Below are positions 7,853-13,819 of a DNA stretch of 17,745 bases, piece by piece. This stretch comes from UBA5794 sp964196275. Lineage in GTDB: Bacteria > Actinomycetota > Acidimicrobiia > Spongiisociales > UBA5794. A program made the position numbers and the translations under genes. The first letter of the stretch is position 1; each line of letters starts with the position of its first letter. The DNA lies in NCBI GenBank assembly GCA_964196275.1, contig CAXMSN010000075.1, positions 1 through 17,745 of the forward strand, given 5' to 3'. The notes beneath the pieces were generated by a model, which saw only the letters and a program-made list of their open reading frames with translations, searched no databases and was not told the DNA's origin.

Positions 7853-8026
7853 TCAACTGCTGGGCATGGGCGCTGAACGGTACCGGCCCGGCCGTGGACG
7901 TTTCACTGGTCGATCTGTCGGAGTCGACGGTTCGGCATCTGCGATGTCTGGACGGCGCTGTCCGTCGTCTCGACGGCGGTCTTCGACGATGGCTCGGTAT
8001 GCGGCTGGGTCAGTCATTAACAGCAT
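7853..8026 (-). CDS. 57-aa small protein upstream of the winged-helix regulator (unknown function)
   Basis: I do not recognise this protein. It begins MLLMTDPAAYRAIVEDRRRD, has an acidic/basic N-terminal helix-like part, and then a Pro/Arg-rich, probably disordered tail rich in TPTDRP, KRPRPGR and SAPMPSS. There is no membrane segment or cysteine. Support for it being real is positional: a strong AGGAG ribosome site at 8035-8039 lies 8 bases before the ATG; a well-formed promoter ends about 30 bases upstream of that ATG; and the regulator follows 33 bases after its stop on the same strand. It could be a leader peptide, a partner of the regulator or a chance frame in the 5' leader. M4 is an alternative start with poorer spacing. 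Confidence 0.5.
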   Translation of the reverse strand: MLLMTDPAAYRAIVEDRRRDDGQRRPDIADAEPSTPTDRPVKRPRPGRYRSAPMPSS

Positions 8027-8050
8027 GGGTGCTTCTCCTGTGTCGCTATG

Positions 8051-8065
8051 TTCAACTGAGTCGAA
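8051..8065. promoter_or_regulatory. Candidate operator O2, TTCAA-N5-TCGAA
   Basis: TTCAACTGAGTCGAA is an imperfect palindrome (one mismatch between arms) covering the predicted transcription start region and touching the -10 element of the minus-strand promoter. It has the same layout as the perfect palindrome 37 bases away, so both probably bind one dimeric regulator. The winged-helix protein encoded just downstream is the natural candidate. Confidence 0.5.
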
Positions 8066-8092
8066 TATACCTCAGCGCAGACGCATGTTCAA
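8064..8092 (-). promoter_or_regulatory. Sigma-70-type promoter of the small ORF/winged-helix operon
   Basis: On the minus strand a -35 TTGAAC (8087-8092) and a -10 TATATT (8064-8069) are separated by exactly 17 bases, the best promoter seen in the window. Transcription should start near 8057, giving a leader of about 30 bases with AGGAG before the ATG at 8026. The -35 is embedded in the perfect palindrome 8088-8102 and the start region in 8051-8065, an arrangement typical of repression by occlusion. Confidence 0.65.
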
Positions 8093-8102
8093 GTGATTTG
8101 AA
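8088..8102. promoter_or_regulatory. Candidate operator O1, perfect palindrome TTCAA-N5-TTGAA
   Basis: TTCAAGTGATTTGAA is a perfect 5-base inverted repeat with a 5-base spacer and overlaps the -35 box of the minus-strand promoter. A further related half-site, TCGAATATGA at 8118-8127, lies 20 bases beyond. The three TYGAATATR boxes (8061, 8098, 8118) also form a direct-repeat series. This is read as an operator for the neighbouring winged-helix regulator; the pairing is inferred from location. Confidence 0.55.
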
Positions 8103-8130
8103 TATACTCTTCACCAGTCGAATATGATCG

Positions 8131-8441
8131 GTCCACAACAAACACGGCGACTCGGGTGGTCGTCGGAGCCGAAATCGTCCATCAATCTGCCGCGAAGTCG
8201 TGCGGCCCCAGAGTTCGATAACGTCGAGGGTGTCCGATCGACTGGGTCGTCCGTCCGATCGCCTCACGTATAACCCACATTCTGGCGCGTCGATCAAGTG
8301 TGCATGAGAGCAGTTATGCGGACCCAGTCACAAGAGCGAATTGCGGGACTTGCGGTTAGCGAACCCTGCCGCCCGCCGGAACCTCTTCTGCACAGGTGGC
8401 ACCACTGGGATCAAGACGATCGACGTTGGGCGGGCTGATCT
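8131..8441. other. Intergenic stretch of about 310 bases without a convincing gene
   Basis: This stretch lies between the end of sufC2 and the operator region. No open frame with a ribosome site or recognisable protein was found; a 44-codon plus-strand frame from 8304 and a minus-strand frame across 8052-8297 look like chance. There is a nine-base direct repeat GTCCGATCG at 8232-8240 and 8253-8261, spaced 21 bases (about two helical turns), followed by a TATAAC at 8269-8274. No intrinsic terminator with a T-run is visible after sufC2. Confidence 0.4.
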
Positions 8442-9182
8442 CTACGAGGTGAGGGCACCGTTGGCCGCTTGAAGATCGGCATATCCACCCGCTTCGAGCT
8501 CCTCGGCTACCTCGGGCCCGCCGGTCTGAACGATCCTGCCCGAGACCATCACATGCACCTTGTCGACAGACATGTACCGGAGGATCCGACTGTAGTGGGT
8601 GATGACCAGGATGCCGATGTCGTCGCTCCTCATGTCTTCGACCATCGCTGCGACCTCGCGCACCGCATCGATATCAAGACCTGAGTCGATCTCGTCGAGG
8701 ATCGCCATCTTGGGGTTCGAGACGCCAAGAAGATACATCTCGGAGCGCTTCTTCTCTCCGCCCGAGAGCCCAACGTTGACGTAGCGTGTCCGGAACGCCT
8801 GCATCGATAGGCGATCGGATGCGGAATCTGCGCGGTCGGCGTATCCACCGTCCTGCGGGTTCGACGCTGCCATGGCCGCGGTGAGATCGTCAAGGGAGAC
8901 ACCCGGCACCTCAGTCGGATACTGGAACGCCTCGAAGAGGCCGGTGCGGGCTCGCTCATCGACTGCCATCCCCATGACGTCGACACCGCCAACCCGTGCG
9001 TCGCCAGATGCGTCGTAGTCGTCCCTTCCCATCAGCACATGGCAGAGCGTCGACTTGCCAGATCCGTTGGGCCCCATGACGGCGTGGACCTCGCCGAAAG
9101 GAACCTCAAGATCAACGCCATTGAGGATCTGAAGATCGCCGATCGAAGCTCTGAGATCTCGTACATCGAGTGCGTTAGGCAT
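8442..9182 (-). CDS. sufC: SufC Fe-S cluster assembly ATPase, copy 2 (sufD-linked)
   Basis: This is a second SufC, 246 residues from the ATG at 9182. Walker A GPNGSGKST is at 37-45 (K43), Q-loop Q87 in FQYPTE, signature LSGGEKKR at 139-146, Walker B ending D163-E164, then the SufC hallmark DSGLDIDAV and switch histidine H196. It is catalytically complete but clearly diverged from copy 1: the segment between Q-loop and signature is about five residues shorter and very different in sequence, so it is not a recent duplicate. It is the third gene of sufD-Rieske-sufC; its ATG overlaps the end of the Rieske gene by 8 bases. The frame is open to 9239, but those residues lie inside the Rieske gene and match nothing in SufC. 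Confidence 0.93.
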   Translation of the reverse strand: MPNALDVRDLRASIGDLQILNGVDLEVPFGEVHAVMGPNGSGKSTLCHVLMGRDDYDASGDARVGGVDVMGMAVDERARTGLFEAFQYPTEVPGVSLDDLTAAMAASNPQDGGYADRADSASDRLSMQAFRTRYVNVGLSGGEKKRSEMYLLGVSNPKMAILDEIDSGLDIDAVREVAAMVEDMRSDDIGILVITHYSRILRYMSVDKVHVMVSGRIVQTGGPEVAEELEAGGYADLQAANGALTS

Positions 9183-9516
9183 CTTGATTCTCGCTTGCCG
9201 TCTCGGTGGAAGGCAACGTGACGAACACGGAGCCGTCACGTACCTCTGTTGGATAGACAGACACGGGCTTCGTCGCCGGAAGCGATCCTGGCTGCCCGGT
9301 CACGATGTCGAACTCCGCGCCGTGACGCGGACATTCGACGTCGGTGCCGAAGAGTTCCCCAGCCGCCAGCGAGGCCTCGGCGTGGCTGCATCGGTCGTCG
9401 ATGGCGTGGACGGAACCTTCGACCTTGAAGACCGCCACTCTCTGACCATCGACGGAGAAGCACTTGCCTTCACCCTCCGCAAGCGACTCGAGCGTCGCGA
9501 TCTCATGCGTAGTCAT
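9175..9516 (-). CDS. Rieske [2Fe-2S] ferredoxin between sufD and sufC
   Basis: The protein has 113 residues and is a small soluble Rieske ferredoxin of the kind often annotated as a dioxygenase ferredoxin subunit. The cluster ligands are C43-x-H45 (CSH) and C62-x2-H65 (CPRH), each in the expected loop, with a GxP turn after them (GQPGSLPA, about 74-81). There is no signal or membrane segment. It overlaps sufD by 4 bases (ATGA) and sufC2 by 8 bases, so all three are translationally coupled. In Streptomyces and related actinobacteria a similar Rieske gene sits between sufD and sufC, so a role as electron carrier in cluster assembly is more likely than service to a dioxygenase; no oxygenase gene is present. 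The exact role is not established. Confidence 0.92.
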   Translation of the reverse strand: MTTHEIATLESLAEGEGKCFSVDGQRVAVFKVEGSVHAIDDRCSHAEASLAAGELFGTDVECPRHGAEFDIVTGQPGSLPATKPVSVYPTEVRDGSVFVTLPSTETASENQDA

Positions 9517-10709
9517 ACGCGGCCTTCCTCTTGCGCCGTCACGTACTTGGCGTTGATGCGCTCACGGACCGTGGCGGCCAGATCCTTGTGCGGAATCAGG
9601 CTCACAACTTCCTCGAAGAAACCTTGCACTTGGAGCCGATCGGCGCGATCCGCGGTGAGGCCCCTGCTTCGTAGGTAATAGCGTTGATCAGCATCGAGGG
9701 GGCCGACACTCGACCCGTGGCCACACTTGACGTCGTTCGCCAGAATCTCAAGGTTCGGAACGGACTGGGCGGCAGCACCCTCTGAGAGGATCAGGTTCCG
9801 GTTCGTCTGGAAGGACTCGGTCTTCTGACCGGTCTTCTCGATGCGGATCATGCCTGTGAACACAGACAGCGCGCTGTCCTCAACGGCTCCCTTGAGGAAC
9901 ATGTCAGCGCGCGTGTTCGTGCCGATGTGGTTCATGAAGTATCGATAGTCGAGCGTCTGATCCTCTTCGCCGAAATATGCTCCGTAGATCTTGGCGTGGG
10001 AGCCGCGCCCTATGAAGTTCACATCGAGGTGCAAACGGCCGATCTTCCCACCAAGACCCACCTCCGAGAGCGTCAGGCCAGCGTCTCGGCCAAGGTCCAT
10101 CACGGCGCGGCCCATAGCTCGCGTCGCGTAGTTCCAATCCTGAACGATGATCAGGTTCAGCCTGGCGTTGTCGCCTACCGTCGCTGTCAGCCGCGGAACG
10201 ACGACACAGGCGACGTCGGTCGACGAGCGATAGCGAACGACAACCGCACCGTCGGTACCGGCGGGGACGTCGATGTGAACGCCGGGATATGTCGTCGATG
10301 CTCCGGTCGACTGGACGTCCACGAAGACCGGGTCATCTAGAAGATCACCATCGATAAGAGCAGATCCAGGCGTATAGGCGTCGAACGATGTCGTGAAAAG
10401 ATCGGTGTCGTTGAGGGACGGCGACGGGTCAGACGACGAATCAGCGACACGCGCTCCTGAGGCAACGAAGCCATCGACGATGGAGACCACGGAACCACTC
10501 CACTCGCGTAGCATTTCATCGGACCCGGAAGGTTCACCTGGCGTTGCCGGGGCCGAGCCGATGGCGGGGTCGAACGTGAGGTCGAGGTATCGCCAGATCT
10601 CCTCGCGTTCACTCGGCATCGAGATGTCATCAAGGGCAGCGACCGCACGCGCACGGCGTTCAGCCATCCAGGCGGCGTCCGTCGATCCAAGGCTTGGGGG
10701 TGCGGTCAA
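9513..10709 (-). CDS. sufD: SufD Fe-S cluster assembly scaffold subunit
   Basis: The protein has 398 residues. It shares the right-handed beta-helix core of SufB/SufD and the C-terminal helical SufC-binding part. Diagnostic stretches are QTNRNLILSEGA (301-312), PNLEILANDVKCGHGSSVG (318-336) and DQRYYLRSRGL (341-351). H331 in CGHGS corresponds by local alignment to E. coli SufD H360, which is important for cluster formation at the SufB-SufD interface. The start appears to be TTG at 10709, with GGAGG 10 bases upstream; no earlier in-frame start exists. The N-terminal 110 residues are poorly conserved and low in complexity (Ser/Asp/Pro-rich around 85-105). It is the first gene of sufD-Rieske-sufC2. 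Confidence 0.93.
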   Translation of the reverse strand: MTAPPSLGSTDAAWMAERRARAVAALDDISMPSEREEIWRYLDLTFDPAIGSAPATPGEPSGSDEMLREWSGSVVSIVDGFVASGARVADSSSDPSPSLNDTDLFTTSFDAYTPGSALIDGDLLDDPVFVDVQSTGASTTYPGVHIDVPAGTDGAVVVRYRSSTDVACVVVPRLTATVGDNARLNLIIVQDWNYATRAMGRAVMDLGRDAGLTLSEVGLGGKIGRLHLDVNFIGRGSHAKIYGAYFGEEDQTLDYRYFMNHIGTNTRADMFLKGAVEDSALSVFTGMIRIEKTGQKTESFQTNRNLILSEGAAAQSVPNLEILANDVKCGHGSSVGPLDADQRYYLRSRGLTADRADRLQVQGFFEEVVSLIPHKDLAATVRERINAKYVTAQEEGRV

Positions 10710-10787
10710 CTGGGGATTTCCTCCGTCGGTCGGTGCGAGGATACCTACGCCTTCGAGCCAACTCGCCGGTTTCCCCTACAACCATGT

Positions 10788-10802
10788 GTGATATCCCATC
10801 AC
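10788..10802. promoter_or_regulatory. Inverted repeat GTGAT-N5-ATCAC between divergent sufD and M23 peptidase genes
   Basis: GTGATATCCCATCAC is a perfect 5-base palindrome with a 5-base spacer. It lies about 80 bases upstream of sufD and about 100 upstream of the M23 ATG. An 8-base palindrome CACCGGTG follows immediately. It is a plausible operator for either gene; no matching copy was seen before sufB or sufC1, so a shared suf regulator is not supported. Confidence 0.35.
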
Positions 10803-10904
10803 CGGTGTCTCGATGCGCGAGGTATCTGGATTCCACCCCTAGCGTTCACGTCTGCACCAACGGGCAGCCACCATCGAGAGGCGCCCTACCGGAGGCATAG
10901 GACC

Positions 10905-11507
10905 ATGAGACACTCCATTTCACGCTTGATCGCGCTCATCGTTATCACGGTGTCACTCGCCGCGCCTGCGATACCTGCTCATGCCAACACGGATCAGGAA
11001 ATAGAGGATCCCGACATCACCTTCAACGTGTTCCCACACCAGGGTCAGGGCGTCGACTTTTGGAATTCATGGGGAGCGAGGCGGTCCGGCGGTCGGCGTC
11101 ACCAAGGTGTCGACATCATGAGCCCGCGAGGCACGAGAATCGTCGCGGTGGCAGACGGCGTCGTCACATCGATGGGGTGGCACAGGATGTCCGGCTACTT
11201 CATCCGGGTGCAGCATGCGGACGGGTGGATGTCGGTGTACATGCATCTGAACAACGACAGGGTTGGCACCGACGATGGGGAGGGTGGTCCATGGTCAGCC
11301 TTTTCTCTGCAACTCATGGAGGGCTATGAGGTGCATGCGGGTGAGGTGATCGGATACGTAGGCGATTCTGGCAACGCAGAGGGAACGAGGCCCCATACGC
11401 ACTTCGAGTTGCGAGATGGCGACCGGAAAGTCAACCCCTACACCTACCTCAAGGACGCCTGGGAGCGGCAGCAACGCCTGATCGCTGAAACCGGAGCAGC
11501 CGTCTGA
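10905..11507 (+). CDS. Secreted M23 (LytM/NlpD-type) peptidase
   Basis: The protein is 200 residues from ATG 10905, with GGAGG at 10891-10895 nine bases upstream. A signal peptide is clear: basic start MRHSISR, hydrophobic core, cleavage likely after AHA at about 25-27. The M23 metallopeptidase domain has the zinc ligands H66 and D70 (HQGVD) and H166 of HTH (164-166), plus the additional catalytic-region histidine H114 in YMHL. All are present, so it is probably an active glycyl or peptidoglycan cross-link endopeptidase acting outside the membrane. There is no LysM, SH3 or coiled-coil targeting domain. An insertion with DDGEGGPWSAF (about 123-133) interrupts the core. The gene is divergent from sufD and convergent with the UDGb gene, with 26 bases between. 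Confidence 0.88.
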   Translation: MRHSISRLIALIVITVSLAAPAIPAHANTDQEIEDPDITFNVFPHQGQGVDFWNSWGARRSGGRRHQGVDIMSPRGTRIVAVADGVVTSMGWHRMSGYFIRVQHADGWMSVYMHLNNDRVGTDDGEGGPWSAFSLQLMEGYEVHAGEVIGYVGDSGNAEGTRPHTHFELRDGDRKVNPYTYLKDAWERQQRLIAETGAAV

Positions 11508-11533
11508 TCCGAACTCTGCGGTGATGCTCAGGC

Positions 11534-12250
11534 TCACCCCGCGGCGAGCGCCGTTGCCCTCGCAAACACGTCGTCGAGCATCTCTTCGGTGAGCTTTCCC
11601 GTGAACGTGTTCTGCTGGGACACGTGATAGCTCGCCAAGATCGTCCAATCATCGAGTTCGACCGATAGGCCATGGCTGAACTTCGGGCGTGGGACCGGGA
11701 GGGTTACCCCGGTTCGACGCAGATAGGACCACAGCGCGTGATACCCGAACTGTCCGAGGACGACGATCACCGAGGCATTGGGAAGCAGATCCAGTTCCTC
11801 GTCGAACCATGCGGCGCAATTGTCACGCTCGTCGGGCGTTGGCTTGTTGGCCGGCGGGGCGCACTTCACCGGTGATGTGACCCATGCACCGTGCAAGGTC
11901 AAACCGTCGAGGCGATCGACGGCCTCCGGCTGCGATGCGAGGCCTGCGCGATGGAGGGCACGGTAGAGCCACTCTCCCGATCGATCTCCAGTGAACATCC
12001 TGCCGGTTCGATTCGCTCCGTGTGCGGCGGGGGCGAGACCGACGACAACGATCCGCGCATCGGGATCGCCGAATCCCGGGACAGGCTTGCCCCAATATTG
12101 ATCGTCCGCGAACGAGGCTCGCTTGGTGAGGGCGACTTCCTCCCGCCATTCCACGAGTCTGGGACATCGCCTGCACTCGATGAGTCGCGCTTCGAGATCG
12201 CTCAGCGCGGAGGCAGAACCTCGGCCGAGTAATTCGTGCTGTTGCTCCAT
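11534..12250 (-). CDS. Uracil-DNA glycosylase family 5 (UDGb), 4Fe-4S enzyme
   Basis: The protein is 238 residues from ATG 12250. The family 5 motif GLAPAAHGANRTGR begins at 71, with MFTGDRSGEWLY following, and the second active-site motif SYHVSQQNTFTGKL lies at about 208-221. Four cysteines, C26 and C29 (ECRRC), C130 (VKC) and C145 (NC), match the 4Fe-4S ligands of UDGb. UDGb removes uracil and some other deaminated bases (for example hypoxanthine) from DNA and is common in actinobacteria and thermophiles. The cluster makes it a likely client of the nearby Suf system. The start overlaps the upstream lipoprotein gene by 49 bases. The frame is open to 12334, but those residues overlap further and have no family match. 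Confidence 0.93.
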   Translation of the reverse strand: MEQQHELLGRGSASALSDLEARLIECRRCPRLVEWREEVALTKRASFADDQYWGKPVPGFGDPDARIVVVGLAPAAHGANRTGRMFTGDRSGEWLYRALHRAGLASQPEAVDRLDGLTLHGAWVTSPVKCAPPANKPTPDERDNCAAWFDEELDLLPNASVIVVLGQFGYHALWSYLRRTGVTLPVPRPKFSHGLSVELDDWTILASYHVSQQNTFTGKLTEEMLDDVFARATALAAG

Positions 12251-13692
12251 AGCAGCCACCCCATGCCACCTTCGGTCACGGCAGACTGTACGGCCCTTTG
12301 GTCTACTTCGCTGATCGCCCACGTCTGGATCCATGGGCGGAAGTAAGCGAAGCCATCCAACTTGGGTCTCCCTCCGTTCAGGGCGTTCGTCACGATCTCC
12401 ACCGCGTGCTCGTCCGGGTTCTCGAAGCCGCTACCGCCCCCGTAGTAATCTGGCGTGTAGAGCGTCGGAGAGAGCACGTCGGTGACTCGCGACATTGCAG
12501 AAGGACGTTGGCCGACGCCCGAATCCGTCGGATCTTGAAGTGCGATACCGAAGATCGTCGAGGACACCGCACAACCGATCGGGTGCAACACGGAGTATGC
12601 CCTGGCCAGGAAGGCCGTTGTGGACGCCACCCGCACCTCCTCGTTGTCCTCACCGTCGAAGATGGCCTCGGAACGCTTCCCCGGCCATCGGACTACGTCG
12701 AATTGGATCTCGTCGAAGCCGAGCAGACACGCCTCTTCGGCGAGGTCGACCGCGTATTCGTAGGCCGCTGGATCGGTTGGATCCAGCCATGCGTACCCAT
12801 CCGTGGACCTCCAGAGCTCCCCCGACGACGTCAGCAGCGCGTGGTCAGGCTCTGCGGCGGCGAAGAAATCGTCCTGGAAGACGACGATTCGGCCGATCAT
12901 GTACAGCGAGCGATCATCACCGGCGGCAAGGACGTCCGAAGCTTCGAAGTAACTCGTGACCGCACCGATGGCTGCCGCGATCGGCAGCTCCGACCGATAG
13001 ACGACCGTGCCGTCCGGTGCCTTCAGATCCACCACGAGTCCGTTGATGCCCGTTGATTCCGCGAGCGAGAGAACCCGATTCCATCGTTCGGAATCTGACA
13101 CGTCGTTCGCTGATACGCGAAGAGCCCGAATAACCAAAGGCGTCATCGGAATGTCTATGGCATCGACGCCACCGTCCCACTCGTACTCGGAGGTCTCCCA
13201 AGCCGGTCTCGAAAGGGTGATCGTCCCCGGGACCGCTCTCTCGAGCGTGTACCGGCCTTCGTTATCGGTCTCATCGCTTGCGCCGCCGAGTTCTACCCTC
13301 GCCCCGGGGAGCGGTCTTCCATCCTCGGTTGTGATCCGGCCAGTCAACACAACCGGTTCGAGCCGAAACTCGATCCTGCCGCCGTCCGGATAGCTTTCGA
13401 TCTGGTACTCGAAGGGATGGAATCCGGGTGCCGTCACCGCAAGCCCAATCGGGTCGTTCGCCCATTCGATGAGCCTTATTCCGGCTTCTGCGGCGCCTAC
13501 CGGCAGACCATCGGCCACGACTGCCGACGGTATCGCTCCAAGGTCATCCGCGGCGAGTACGACCACCTCGATGATCGGCGCACCCAACTCGGGAGGGACC
13601 ACGGCGTCTCCAGGCAGAACACCTCCGACGCCTCCGCAGGCGCCAAGAACCAGAGCGCTGGCGATATAGGGGATAAGGCGTTGTCTTCTCAT
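12202..13692 (-). CDS. Lipoprotein with carboxypeptidase-regulatory-like domain and DUF4015-type putative glycoside hydrolase domain
   Basis: The protein has 496 residues. It opens with a lipoprotein signal: MRRQR, hydrophobic stretch, and lipobox LGAC with C19 as the lipidated residue. Residues about 113-175 (VLTGRITTEDGRPLPGARVE onward) form a beta-sandwich like carboxypeptidase regulatory domains. Residues about 187-490 resemble the DUF4015 putative glycoside hydrolase family (TIM barrel): ALRVSAN, GINGLVVDLKAPDGTV at 215-230, GRIVVFQDDFFA, the acidic GFDEIQFDVVRWP at 325-337 and LSPTLYTPDYYGG. E328 and D332 are candidate acidic active-site residues by position in the motif. The substrate is unknown; it would act at the outer face of the membrane. 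No ribosome site precedes the ATG. The 3' end overlaps UDGb. Confidence 0.8.
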   Translation of the reverse strand: MRRQRLIPYIASALVLGACGGVGGVLPGDAVVPPELGAPIIEVVVLAADDLGAIPSAVVADGLPVGAAEAGIRLIEWANDPIGLAVTAPGFHPFEYQIESYPDGGRIEFRLEPVVLTGRITTEDGRPLPGARVELGGASDETDNEGRYTLERAVPGTITLSRPAWETSEYEWDGGVDAIDIPMTPLVIRALRVSANDVSDSERWNRVLSLAESTGINGLVVDLKAPDGTVVYRSELPIAAAIGAVTSYFEASDVLAAGDDRSLYMIGRIVVFQDDFFAAAEPDHALLTSSGELWRSTDGYAWLDPTDPAAYEYAVDLAEEACLLGFDEIQFDVVRWPGKRSEAIFDGEDNEEVRVASTTAFLARAYSVLHPIGCAVSSTIFGIALQDPTDSGVGQRPSAMSRVTDVLSPTLYTPDYYGGGSGFENPDEHAVEIVTNALNGGRPKLDGFAYFRPWIQTWAISEVDQRAVQSAVTEGGMGWLLWSNSTNYSAEVLPPR

Positions 13693-13745
13693 GGTTTTGC
13701 ACGGCGATCGTCGGGTTCGGTGCGCCCTAAAAGGGTACAGGCCTG

Positions 13746-13774
13746 TTGCGACACTGACCGGATGGTGATATCTT
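13746..13774 (+). promoter_or_regulatory. Candidate promoter of the sigma factor gene
   Basis: TTGCGA (13746-13751) and TATCTT (13769-13774) are 17 bases apart, each matching four of six consensus positions. Transcription would start near 13781, about 40 bases before the preferred ATG at 13820. The same intergenic region carries the palindrome CCCTAAAAGGG (13725-13735), which could act on the divergent lipoprotein gene. Confidence 0.4.
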
Positions 13775-13819
13775 CCAATTTCATGGATGGGACGGTCTGG
13801 GCGACGTCAGGCGGGGGCT

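Noticed and set aside
7840..8127. Plus-strand frames opposite the small ORF
   Set aside because: They run antisense through the small ORF and promoter, and lack a ribosome site; the minus-strand ORF with AGGAG fits better.
8052..8297. 81-codon minus-strand frame
   Set aside because: It overlaps the operator/promoter region, has no ribosome site and shows no domain-like pattern.
8304..8438. 44-codon plus-strand frame after a TATAAC box
   Set aside because: There is no ribosome site, no -35 at the right distance and no recognisable protein; kept only as part of the intergenic description.
9175..9516. Rieske protein as a ring-hydroxylating dioxygenase ferredoxin
   Set aside because: No oxygenase or reductase genes are nearby, while overlaps with sufD and sufC2 and the known actinobacterial order tie it to suf.
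11508..11545. GGTGA...TCACC stem between the M23 and UDGb genes as a terminator
   Set aside because: The stem is only five bases with a nine-base loop and no T-run, so it is too weak to call.
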